A stretch of DNA of 64,000 bases from Phycomyces nitens. Its lineage: Eukaryota > Mucoromycota > Mucoromycetes > Mucorales > Phycomycetaceae. The stretch spans positions 744,001 through 808,000 of the forward strand of contig JAHRBC010000006.1 of assembly GCA_022702545.1 (NCBI GenBank). Reading direction: 5' to 3'. The notes under the pieces were generated by a model. That model saw only the letters and a program-made list of their open reading frames with translations, had not been told where the DNA came from and searched no databases. Made by a program: the position numbers and the translations under genes. Every line of letters begins with the position of its first letter. Positions within the stretch are counted from its first letter, which is position 1. Shown piece by piece: positions 24,382 to 35,940 of this stretch.

Positions 24382-26176
24382 ATGACTTCAGATAGAAGAG
24401 ATAGTTCACGGTCAAGCAGTAGCATCCGCAGTAGTATCAGCGGTACAAGTAATGCAAGTGAGAATGAAGCCCATGGTTCACGTTTTGCAAAGTAAGCAGC
24501 CTGGAATGAACTGTCTTTGGAAACATTAATTATCTAAAAACCAAAAAAAAAATATTGGATAAATTAAGGTCAAAAAATATGGAAAACGGAGATCTGTCGG
24601 AAATGAAAGGCCACAATTCTGCAATCAATCTGTCAAGATCAAACAGCAACGACTTTCCTATCCTAAGCACTTCTCCAAACACAAAGACCCAGGCTGCGTT
24701 TGTCAACAAGGTTTACAAGTACGCCATTATTCTCCCCCTCCCCCTCCCCTTTTATTATCCGTAAAGATTTGTCCTTAGTAATGATTATTGCATAGAATGC
24801 TAGAGGATCCTGAGATTCAAGAAATGATTTCATGGTCAAGAAGCGGCGACCTGTTCAGTGTCGCAAACCCAACCCTATTCTCAAAGATAGTCCTTCCGCA
24901 ATACTTTAAGCACAACAACTGGCAAAGCTTTGTTCGCCAACTCAACAGTAAGAACATATATATTTCTACTTGAAACCTCTGTTAATTTATCATTGTCTTT
25001 AGTGTATGGATTCCACAAAGTCAACGACATGATTCACTCCAACCTTACAAACGAAACCCAGACCTGGGAGTTTAGGCACCCTCATTTCCGAAGGGGTGCA
25101 GTCGATGACCTTCAGAATATCAAAAGAAAGAGTGCCAAGAGCAACACAATGTCGCCTGCACGACCACTACGAATTCCAGACAATGCAGATGCTGAAGAAG
25201 ATCCATATATACCATTGCAGAAACACCTACACACTGTGGAAGATCAGCTGCTTACTGTAACTAATGCATGCGATATATTGCGCAGTGAAGTTGGAAGTCT
25301 GCGGGTCATCCTGTTGAAACAACAAGAAGTAAGAATCTTTTTTAAGAAGATTAATAATAATAATAATAATAATAATTAGATGATTTGAATTAACAAATGG
25401 CTAGATAATGCAAGATATGCTTGGTGTATTCACAGTCTCTCACAATGATCGTAAGTCTTTTCTGGTAACCCAACTCCATATTCTTATTAAACAAAAACAA
25501 AAACAATTATAGACGAACAAACCAAGAAGAGAAAGACATGTCAAAACAATCGTATGTATATACACATAATACTTGTTTGAGAAACAAGAACCTCCAACAA
25601 AATATATTAATATATTGGTTTTTTGATGGGCAAAGTAGAGAAGCTAAGACACCAAGTAGTCCAACTCAAAGAATACACCCGTGTAGCAGGCCAGTCGAGG
25701 CCATCAGATGATTTCAACTACTTTTCTATGGAGACTGCCCCAACAGCTGCATGGCCAACTGTAGCACCCATGCGGCATTCTACTTCTGAAAGTGAAGCCA
25801 ACACACCAAACCGTCGTTCAAGCGACAACTCTAGTCTCATTTCCGAGACATCTACATCGCATTACCGGCCATCGATGGTGACCTGGAAAGCATCTATGAG
25901 TAATAGCAATACCGATGAAGAGATGCACACTCGTATGAGATCAATGTCAACCCACTCGGCTACAAAAATGAAGGCCGTCAATTATCCAAAAAGTAGAAAA
26001 CACAGCCATGAGACGGTCAGCAGCACATCACCCTCAGAAAGACCAAAGAATATCAGACAAAACATAAAACCAATATCCTCTGTCGATTGCTTGACAGATT
26101 TCAAGGACAATTCCAGCCATATTCCAGGTAAACTCAAGCAAACCATACGAACGAACCCACGAGTATTTACAATGCC

Positions 26177-26214
<38 letters not shown>

Positions 26215-26370
26215 TCATCAGAAGAAATCCCTGTCGTTCGGAACGTAATGGGTCTAGGTAAAAGATCACGGTTACTGAACCCTGAACCGTCAGAGGAGAA
26301 GAGTACATCAGGAAAGTATAATTTATATATATATATAGACGATTATAATCAATCAATCAATAATCAGTAA
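24382..26370 (+). CDS. Heat-shock-factor-type transcription factor
   Basis: A 475-aa sequence-specific DNA-binding protein of the HSF family (HSF/Sfl1/Skn7 type). Exons: 24382-24491, 24569-24718, 24796-24947, 25003-25328, 25436-25450, 25513-25551, 25641-26127 and 26222-26370; phases all close. Residues 1-80 are Ser/Asn rich. The HSF DNA-binding domain is at about 81-169: FVNKVYKMLED, then WQSFVRQLNMYGFHKVND (recognition helix and turn), then WEFRHPHFRRG. A coiled coil follows (about 205-246, HLHTVEDQLL...LRVILLKQQE), then a Ser/Thr-rich region. Exon 5 is a 15-nt microexon; exons 5-6 are the weakest part of the model, because another frame of exon 6 also looks plausible. The final intron contains an ATT microsatellite. 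It probably regulates stress or morphogenesis genes; the family does not say which. The C-terminal end at 26370 rests on frame continuity. Confidence 0.85.
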
Positions 26371-27850
26371 CAAGCTTGTAAATAGACCGAGATGAGTGCC
26401 AGTATTTAAGGCACAGAGACATCCAAAGGAACACACAGGACCATATTATGTATCGTCAATAACTGAATTGTATAGAACTTGTTATTTTTCAAGTATATTT
26501 TGCTTTTTTTATGTAATTTTACCACTGTCAGAATCCTTTCATTTGTCGTATGGTCTTGATACTTAACTTAACCAAGCTTCTTTGACAGCTTTTATATGCG
26601 CAAAGTATGAATAAGAAAGGAAGAAAGATAATATAACAATATGTATTTTTCTTTCTTATCGTATTTGTAAAATATACTATTCTATAACTTAAATAAAATA
26701 AAGTTATATTGTGGTTAAATACCATATTCTTGTCTAAATCGTTTTTAAAGACATGTTTTTATTAAAAACACATTTGTAATATTGCAGTAAAATAACCTTG
26801 ACCACTGCAAAAAGAAAAAGAAGAAAAAAAGGTTAATTACTGAGGTTAAAATAAAAAATGACATCCAGTCCTATATACCGAATGGCATAGTAATTTTTTC
26901 TAATTAATTTGATTCTATAGGTCTTTTTTTTGCATTCCCAGTAGGCTCCCAAACACTGGCATTAGAGGTTTATTTGATGTCCAAGTCCATAAAACAAGAC
27001 AATATTTATAAATCACATTTGAACTGGCAAAAAGGGGTCCAGCACACCTAATTTTAGCTCCTTTGAAGTTCAAATCCATTTAATTTGTGCAGAGGATATT
27101 GATACTCCAGTACTTTATTTTGCTAGTACATTGGTTTCCCAATCTTACTCTATTGGTGCCATCACTTTTCTGACAACCTAATTTTGTGAACCAAGGGTTT
27201 AATTGTAATAAGAGTATAATTGATAATACTTGTAATAGATATATACATGTACACACTATATATTTGTATCTATATTTGTATCTAAATTTATATTTATAAT
27301 TATATTTATACACAGACGGTAGCATTTACCCGACTTCATATTTCCCGAGTCTCTCTTTCTAGAGCGAAGCTCGGAGAACATGAAGAGCTGTTAGTATAGA
27401 ATAACAAGGGTCATATGGCGATTCAAAAAGAAAAAGAAGAAGAATTTAAAAAAAAGGGTTGATAAAAAGCGAGGTTCTATTGTGCAAAGTATCAAACCCT
27501 AAAACCCTGATAATTAAACTTGGAAGATATATGTCGTATCAACCTAAAACCCCGAGAAGTTTATTACGACTCTATGCATTTTCTCAATACATAATAATCC
27601 TCAAGCATATCACTGCAGCTGGCTTCTCAGTATTCTTTATGGGCTGGATTTCTGAAGCGTCTAGCTTGCATTGTTGCTCTGATCTTGCCCTTTAGTCTAT
27701 GCCATAATTAGAATTACACTCAGCGCAACCAATGCTGAACTCTCAAACTATGGACATTCAATCATAACAAACCATTCTATTATACCTCCAACCGCCAGAT
27801 CCGAGTAGTACTATAAATGTATGGTTATTTGTGAAACTTCTTTTATTATT

Positions 27851-28186
27851 TTAATGCTGGTTTATTTTGTAGTCTTGTGCTTGTGTAATAGCCTTAGCAC
27901 ATGATAACAGCCGTAACCTGCCTTGCTTTTCAACATGAAGAATAAAATAAACTCGAGTCCTTGAGCGACCTTGGCATCTTTCTTTACTCATCGTGTTGAA
28001 GGGAAGAGTGGCCATGGTCAATAGATGTTTATCAAAATAAATAAATAAATAAATAGACGGGATAGTTATTTGACCTTGTTTTTCTGTCTGGATACCCTGA
28101 CGCGTGATATTCTTCAATACCGAAAACGTCTCCTTGTGCGATACAGATATTTGGGACACGAATAAACAGCTCAAAAGAAAAAACAT
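27851..28186 (-). CDS. Possible small secreted protein (111 aa)
   Basis: An ATG-initiated single-exon frame. The N-terminus MFFLLSCLFVSQISVSH has the short hydrophobic core of a signal peptide. The middle (SIYLFIYFDKHLL) is low-complexity and could instead be a short intron, because TTTA repeats there resemble intron sequence. The C-terminal part (RVYFILHVEKQGRLRLLSCAK) has a more protein-like composition. No family is recognised and no homologue is visible in the window. It may be spurious; it is reported because it is the best candidate in a 5-kb desert. Confidence 0.3.
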   Translation of the reverse strand: MFFLLSCLFVSQISVSHKETFSVLKNITRQGIQTEKQGQITIPSIYLFIYFDKHLLTMATLPFNTMSKERCQGRSRTRVYFILHVEKQGRLRLLSCAKAITQAQDYKINQH

Positions 28187-28327
28187 TATTTGAGTAACCT
28201 AAACGAATATGTCTAACATAAATAAGATAAACACGCTCCCCCTTTTTTTTTAAAAAAAAATATTAGAGAAACTGATCCAATTATGCGGACAACGAGAAGA
28301 GTTGATTTATCTCTTTATGATACTTTA

Positions 28328-28492
28328 TTAAAAAGCCATAAAATACCAGATATTTGTTTCAGGAGGGTTGTTGTTTTGCCCCTCCAAGATTTGTTTACCT
28401 TGCAGGTCTAAACCTTGTTTATTAGCTAGGTATACTTTATTTTTGGGCAAAGCCATCAATAAAATGAAAGAAAAGACGCGTAGGTTTATCAT
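28328..28492 (-). CDS. Possible small secreted peptide (54 aa)
   Basis: An ATG-initiated 54-codon frame 140 bp upstream of the 111-aa candidate on the same strand. MINLRVFSFILLMALPK could act as a signal peptide. The remaining tail contains GQNNNPPETN and ends in MAF. No cysteine pairs, no prenylation motif and no family recognised. Low confidence. Confidence 0.2.
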   Translation of the reverse strand: MINLRVFSFILLMALPKNKVYLANKQGLDLQGKQILEGQNNNPPETNIWYFMAF

Positions 28493-31203
28493 TCTCGAGC
28501 CATAGAATTGTTTCTTGAAAAATAAAGAGCAAAATAAATGTCCACTCAATCATACAGAGCCCGTTCTTTTTTTCTTTAAATAAAATAAAAAATAAAATAA
28601 ACAAGACACTACATAAAAATTTTCATGTTTCTTCAAGGTATATGCCATGGGTCATTGGAGTATCATGGTTTGATCGAATGTTTATGGGCTCTAGATTATT
28701 AAAAAATCATAATAATGGGAATGCCGAGAATTATGGTAATATTTTTTTTTTTAGAAAAAAATTGTTTTTAAATACTTTGTATTCCTGTATGTACATATAT
28801 ATATTTATAATTTGTACTTGTATTTTCGTTTGGTCTTGTTCGATATTTCTGGTCTCTTTTTGAATGCAATATTGCCATGATCTCCTGTCCAACTCTAACC
28901 GGTAAACAAATATACTCAAAATATTGTGTGTGTGTGTGTGTTTTTGCTGGCTTTGTTATATAAATTTCCAGCATAAATAGTCGTTTTTTTTTTGGTACCA
29001 ACCAGTTGCTTGTACTCTCTTTATCTCTCTCTCTCTTTAAAAAATAATTAAAACAGGCATACACCACAAGACTTGTAATACTTTATATCTGTAAGAAATA
29101 GTATATTGATATATATATTTTTAAAAAAATGATAAAAAATATATAAAAAGGATATAAAGAATACATATAAAAAAAAGGTAGTTTAGTATAATAGAGAAAT
29201 GTCCGGTTGTAGTTTTTAACTGTTTATAAGGAGAATATCTCAACCAAAGATATAGTTGACTTTATAATAACCAACTACTGTTTCCTTGGTACGACACTGA
29301 TGCTGTAGGACTAAAATCTGAAGCGTGTGACTTTTTCTTTTTATATGTATTTTATTCTTGTAATTCATTTACTAAATTCGAGCCCAAGTATGTATACAGT
29401 CGATAATATTCAAACAGGTTTATACACATGGAAACAGATCAATAGTTATACACACATATACACATATACACACATATATATATAGTTGTTTTTACAAAGC
29501 AATTAAAAAAAAAGCAACACTTGATAACTGCTGGTATAACAAAGCAGGACCCACGACATTCTCCACGTTGTAGGGATCAGAAAATAACGATTGGAAATAA
29601 GTTGTAATTGAATCAATTAATGATCCAATATTATTGAGTAATAAGGGCTAAATACAGACTCAAGAACATTGATATGTCATCTACTATTAGACATGCAATC
29701 ACAGTAGGAAAAAAAAACAAGGCTAGTTAAACCTCTATAATTATTGGAGTCTATAGAATACAGCGATCAATTGTAACGAGTGCCACAAGAGACAAGAAAT
29801 CGCTATAATGTTTTATGCAAATGATAATAGCATTTGTTTAATCAATTTATGAGCCTGCACCAGACACTCGTCTATTTGGCTTATAAAAGCAACAGTTAAT
29901 AGGTAAAAAAAAAAAGGACTCTTGATATGTAATAATCTATCAAACTCAAACAAACCCAAGATAAAAGGCTACTACTGGCTGCCTGTAAAGCATTCACAAT
30001 TCGTTTTGCAATTTTGAATGGCCTGTAATTTAAAAAGCAGATGATTCGTTTCTGAACGCAGACAGAATCTATACGAGTTATTTTTGTTTGTAATCTGTAT
30101 GGAATCAATGGCAAATAAAATGCATTACTTTGATAGTATTTAATATCGCCCATTATATTCTATGAATATTGTGCACAAATTCAATGCATTTCTATGCTTG
30201 CAAACATTCCTCATATTCGCCTTTAATTTCTGTTACATCTGTCAGACTGTGTTTTCAAATATATGATTTTTTTGTAAATATTCTGAATAATCACTAATGA
30301 GTGACGGTTATAAAGCGAATAAAAAGCACGTTTTATTGCTTGGATCCAGGTGCCAAGACTTTGGGTCAATCTGCGCTTAATGAGTCGGTCCAGTGTAAAT
30401 TCTTTATATTTGGAGCAATGTCAAATGTAAAGAATATCTGGGTATACTATATAGCCAGATGGTTAATAGGCTTCGTCTTTACAATACTACCATTGGTGGT
30501 CATTATTTCTGTTTTTCTTTTCTTTCTTTCTTCTTCTTCTTCTTCTGATTTTTAGAGGGCCTCTTTTATTGCACTTTTACCCATAAATTACAAAATACAT
30601 ATACATATATATTTATATTTGATTTATAATGTCATTTTGAATAAATGATAAAAACTATATGGATTTACATGACAGATTACCATTAAATCCTTACTCTTGC
30701 TGCGTCTCAACATTTTATGATCCCAGCAACTATTTAAAAAGCAGAAAAAAAGAAAAGAAAGAATTCTTGTTGGAACCAGATCAAGGTTGCCAAGAACTGT
30801 GCAGAACAAGAGAATGATTTGTATGCTTGTTATCATTGAAAAGAAAAAAAAGAAAAAAAAAAGAAAGAGGGGGGGGAGGAGAGAGAGCTTGGCATACAAG
30901 AGGCAAATTCTGGGTTAATTATATGAAATGAACCATGTTCTTGTAAAAAAAAGATCACCAGAAGAAGAAAATAGAGAGACTCGCATGTAGCCAGTTAATT
31001 TGAGCTCCTTGACAAGAAAATGAATGATAGCATGTAATTAATAGACTCTTGATCACAAAAGCCTACAATTTATACAACCCAAAGGAGTCACGGACCCAAA
31101 GCCTGATGATTTCAACCACCGCTGATCTCCACACTTGTACTGGCACACAGCAGAATAGAAGAGCTGTATATTACATCTTCAAACCAATTACTTGATCAAC
31201 AGT

Positions 31204-31558
31204 ATGCCACTCGGTCTCGGTCAACTGTTTTATGTTTTCTTGTGCTTCATCAATGCCGTTGCAGTTTTGAGCGAAGATAGATTCTTGGCCAAGAGTAAGT
31301 ATAAAAGATGCCAACAAACGCGCTCTAATGGGAATTCAAGTTGGATGGAATGCACAGACAGATGCTGGCTTTGGTAGTGATCAGACACAATCAGTAAAAT
31401 CCAAGATGGTGAATCTGATATCAGCTGTGCGGACGCTAATGAGAAGTAGGTTGAGATTGACAATAAAGAGGAATCCTGCATCTAAATATAAGCTTGTTCT
31501 AGTTCCTCTCATTGCCATAAACATCATCGTCATAATCTATGAGATAATTCTAGGATAG
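31204..31558 (+). CDS. YOS1: Yos1/IER3IP1-family ER-Golgi transport membrane protein
   Basis: An 83-aa protein encoded by exons 31204-31294, 31341-31445 and 31503-31558. Yos1 (IER3IP1 in animals) is a component of the Yip1-Yif1 complex in ER and early Golgi membranes and is needed for COPII vesicle traffic. The whole length matches the family: an N-terminal membrane segment (LGQLFYVFLCFINAVAVL), the motif SEDRFLAKIGW after splicing, the loop with IKSK/VKSKMVNLISAVRTLMR, and a second C-terminal membrane segment (IPLIAINIIVIIYEI) ending in Gly. Both introns are about 46-57 nt with a branch-like ctaat near the first acceptor. It ends 159 bp before the convergent dynactin gene. Identification is strong because all landmarks are present at the expected length. 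Confidence 0.93.
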
Positions 31559-31717
31559 TGTGCTATGAATTAATAGGACCCAACCATGTTACTTTGTAAT
31601 AGTATAACACAGCAGAGAGGACTATAAACCCAATATCTTTATAAAAAATCAATCTTTTTTGTTTGTTTGCTGAGGAATGTTTCAAAGTGTCTTGAGAATT
31701 GGATTCTTTTTTTATTA

Positions 31718-33916
31718 TTATTGATGAAAAGATTCACCAAGAGGTCTGTTTTCGGGATCACCAGAAACCTGGCCAAGTCCAATTAGGCACCAGAAGGACA
31801 AACTCTTTGTACGATCATCATCCATACGAATAGAGGAGTTTGCCTTTTTGGATCCACTGAAACTGTCATCAGGATCGATTTCATCGAGATCCATCTCAAT
31901 GTCCCCAGAAGACACGTCCATTCGACCATCGTCAGCCTTGTAATTGTAGGTAACAAGCAAGGGAAACTAGACACGTCAAATGTTAATACCTCCCCTTTTG
32001 AGATTCCTGTCTGGTTTCTATTCTGGTACGAATAGCAGTAGCAATATGAATTCAAGGAGTAGATGAAATGATCATTCTTACCTTGAATTCACCATACTGT
32101 TCAGGAACAACCTCTACAACCACACTCGTGTAATTATTCCGTCTATCATACACCCCACTACTCCACCCTCCAGACGCTCCAGCAGATACCCCGGCAGACA
32201 CTCCGGCCGTATTTCCATGGCCTGCCTTGCGTGATCCATTCGAGTACAGTTCATCATCGTACTCAATTGTCTCATTGTAAGCACCCACAGTGAAATGTGG
32301 CGAGAGAATCGTAACCTTTCCCATCATCTTGGTACTATTCTTCTCTGCTGGGCCTTCAGGCTCTGTAGCAGACTTGCGGCGCATTTGGGGTGTAGCCAAT
32401 GTGATGCTCATTTCTTCATAGAGGGGGTTAGTGAACTTTAATACGAATTGAGTTGGGACACCAAGCTGTAAAAGCCATGGCTTCCTAGGAAGCTTGACAA
32501 TGGTGATGTTTGGGATATAATTCCTATAGCCATGGTTAGTCCTAGTTAGTGTCTTGAGCCTTGTGGGGGGTTTCTTACATGGCCACCAGCTTTATCTTGA
32601 ACCGAGTGGCCTGGGCCTTTTGTTCAGGTTTGATCAGGATGTGTCGGCATGTACGGCATCGCTTGGATCTCTTGATGCAAAGGTGGATTCTTTGGGGGTG
32701 TATCTTGCTGTAAACACATTGAAGCGTGTTTATTTCTCAGTATATATTTTTATTTATTTATTAATATCTACTGCAAGTTACCTAAGTTGGTATGGCTGAT
32801 CATGGAGTTGGGTGAATCTTTGGTTAAGTGTGGATACTGTCCAAAATGAATGGTAACATAAAAAAAAGGATCAGCCCATAAAGCCAATCTCCTTTATATC
32901 TTGCTTACCTTGATCGACAGTACGTAGACTAAACATGCTATTAAGCGTCTTTGTATCATCATCAAGAATTTGCACACTTGGCACATAGGGCTCAATAACA
33001 TCCTTCTTTCCCTGTGCCTGTGTATCACCCGAGAATTGCCCACCCATCATCTTGTTAAATGCACCCGTGTTTGAGAACGACATGAAGCTTGTCGGCAAAG
33101 CAGGGGGTGCATTTGCACGCAAGTACTTTTCAAAGTGTTCTTTCAAGTGATCAAACTCTTTGGCGTCCGGCAAGGCTTCTTCATTCTTTTGTAGCTGTAC
33201 TGTTTGGCCATGTTGTAAGCTTCAAAGTCTGCCAGAATATATATATAAATATAAAAAGAGTTTACTTGCATGCTAAACTGGTTGGCTTTTCAAATGTCAT
33301 GCCAATCTCTTGTGAGTTCCAGCGACAAACGTTGCAAGCCAAGAAATATGGTCCTGCTGCAGCCGGAGCCGCAGCCGATTCCTGTGCAGCCACGACCGAC
33401 AGAGTATTTTGGCAGATGGGACATTGGAAACAGTTACGGGCACATCTATGATCATGTCAACCAATTGACCACTTTTCCCTACTATCATACACACAACACT
33501 TACCTGTTTTTTTCACTCTTTACACTGGCAGTCGGTACCTCGAAAAGACAGTTTGGACAATAATACGATACAATTTCGTCCTGCACACAAGATGGACATC
33601 GGATCTGATGACAATCTTCACAAAAGTAGAGGCGCGAGAGTGGATAGACATAGTTTGATGCCTGGGCAGAAAGAAGATGTTGGCCGGTTATTGAGGCTGA
33701 TGTTGATGATGCCCCGGCATCAGTTCCTGTGGAGCTACTCCGAGACAGATGAATGGGATCATTCACAGTCAGGAACTGAGTCTTTTCTTCAAATGAGGCG
33801 TCTTTTTTGTTGGGACGTTCGATCGATCGATTGGTGCCTTGATTATCAGAGTAACTGGTAAAGTCTGGACAGTCGCAATAATAATGCACAAAGGGAATTG
33901 GTTCAGAATTGGACAT
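31718..33916 (-). CDS. DCTN4: Dynactin subunit 4 (p62)
   Basis: A 592-aa subunit of dynactin, the dynein activator; p62 sits at the pointed end of the Arp1 filament. Exons: 33916-33504, 33445-33266, 33219-32909, 32836-32782, 32707-32579, 32523-32082 and 31966-31718. Residues about 100-190 hold the Cys-rich zinc region (YFCEDCHQIRCPSC, YYCPNCLFEVP, CARNCFQCPIC, CNVCRW), characteristic of p62. The downstream motif KRSKRCRTCRHILIKPE is also typical, as is the beta-rich C-terminal half. The protein is longer than animal p62 because of Ser/Gly-rich insertions (residues about 40-90 and a GVSAGVSAGASGG stretch). The ATG at 33916 is the only in-frame ATG near the start. The 5' end of exon 3 (acceptor at 33220) is chosen by frame and is the least certain junction. 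Confidence 0.93.
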
Positions 33917-35940
33917 GATGCTTTTCAACCCAACAAAAGTCCAAGCAAGAAAATAAAATCAAGTAAAGGGTCTTGTCTTGCTAGATTTGGCATGTGATTG
34001 TGTAAAGATTAAAGATTAAAAATGGGAATTGTGACATGGATGGATTGTAGGTTGGAATGACATCACAAACTTATATGTGTATTAAATAAATATTGCATGT
34101 AAAATGAGATGAATGGTCAGGTTGGGTGGGATATTTTGTATGGATGTTACATGAGAGTTGATAATCGGGTATGTGTAAAATTAATTCTATTGAATTTTGG
34201 GTTATTTATTTTGTTAAAATTAAATAAATATTACTTTTTAAACCAAGGAGGAAGAGGTACAAGTATATTTGAAATGAATTCCTCTTGACATTTTGCACGC
34301 ATTGACGCCTATGAATTTGCCCAATACCAATGAACAAGTACATGCAAATTCTGGATCGTTTGGCAGTCTGTAGACATGAATATAGCTAAAGGGCTATCGC
34401 TAAGCCCGGTGATCTGTAAACCTAGATTGTTAAAGGTATGAAAGGCGTTGGATTGTTGGCTAAATATTTAAATGTCTAGTTAAAGAAATGGGTATAATAT
34501 CCATTATTTATCAGATTGCCACAAAGTGAAATACAAGAGAAACAGAGATCGATAGAGAAATCAATGATATAGACCAAATGGTGTGATTCCAGACCAGTAA
34601 ATGAACACCACGTTCATAGCATTCTTCGTTATTGTCTTGTTAATTCTGTGAATATATATATATATGTATATATATTTTTAAACAGCTTAATATCACAACC
34701 TAGAGCAATTTGATCATACTAGCCCATTTTTTTGTTCAATTTGTGTGTTCCCTTGAATTTACGGATTATCGGCTTTAAGCATATGTGTTTACCAAGGAGA
34801 AGAGAGATTGAATAATGTATTTGTGCTTATTATTGCTCAATTTCTTTATTGAAATAGGCTGCTAATTTATACACTTGTAAGGATATATCCAATTGAATAA
34901 AATTATATCATATTACAATTATACATATATATTTAGTTTTTTCATAAGAATGTGTGAGTTTGTATGAAAAAAGCAAGTTTCCGTGAATGGGATCTGTGCA
35001 ACAGAGAACAAAGCTAATATCCATGGCACCATTAAAAGACCGGAGAACAGGGAGGAGCTTTGGTGGATAAAGTAGATTATAATGCCATCAAAGAAGTTGG
35101 GTAAAGGGCATCTGGCAGAGTCATGGCAGGTCAAAGAGAATCCTTATACTGCTTAGGGTAGCACAGTTTCTGCATGCACATGCGCAAGGTTGAATTGGAA
35201 GTGTGTCTTGGAGAACTCTTAATGAAAGGAACATATTTTTGATTGTCTGGACCATCGCAATCGCACCTTGTACTTGGACATGCTTTGTTGCCATTCAAGC
35301 TGGAGCATTAAAAGCCACCTTTTTCTTTTTGGATCGGTAGGTGCCCGCATGGTAAGCATGTCATTTCGCAAATTATACTATAACAAAGCAAGTCTGCCAT
35401 GCAAACAAGTTGCGGAGGACAGAGATAAAGTGGAAGAGAGTTTATTACAAGTATTATTATAATAATAATTATAATAAATTAACTCCTTGGAAAACCTTAA
35501 CACATGCCTTAACCAAGCTTGAATGCCTATTTTCCCTTGTTCATATCTTTGGCCAAGAAGCAGACGAATATCATTATCATTCACAAAAAGAAAACGAAAA
35601 AGGCACCAGGACTAATATTCTGTGTGTGTATGTGTTTGTGATCTCTGAGATATCAAGAGGACTGGAATGCGAGCTTGACTGGGTGGACTCCATTCTATCG
35701 CTTTTTTTCTTATTACTCTCAAGCCCTTTTTCTCTTTTGAGCACAGAAAAAGGAGCCCCCACATACCCCCCAGCCTTTCCTTTTACTACCCATGCCCTTT
35801 ATATAGAAAGTGTACCCACCCCCAGAATTCAAGCAATTAATAATGCCATCGTCCATATTGGATTTTCAACAAACAAATATATAAACTCCCTCACTCTTTT
35901 CCAGCCACACTCTCTCTTTTTTTCTTCTACTTTTATCTCA
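33917..35940. other. Divergent intergenic region, dynactin p62 and PX-PB1 gene
   Basis: About 2 kb between two start codons. For the right gene, a TATA-like tttatatag lies at about 35798, followed by a pyrimidine-rich leader just before the ATG at 35941. The plus-strand frame continues open upstream to 35410, but the composition there is leader-like. TA runs occur near 34650. No other gene seen. Confidence 0.5.

Larger units (their letters stand above)
26371..31203. other. Gene-poor region with short ORFs and microsatellites
   Basis: Nearly 5 kb with only weak candidates (listed separately at 27851-28186 and 28328-28492). Visible tracts include a TATTTG-type repeat near 27255-27300, a GT run near 28925 and a T8A8-type junction near 28241. 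A frame at 30301-30555 is less AT-rich and hydrophobic but has no ATG start. No RNA gene recognised. Confidence 0.5.

Noticed and set aside
35410..35940. Upstream extension of the PX-PB1 reading frame (open for 177 codons)
   Set aside because: It starts without ATG, contains a TATA-like motif and a CT-rich stretch, and has leader-like composition; the ATG at 35941 is better.
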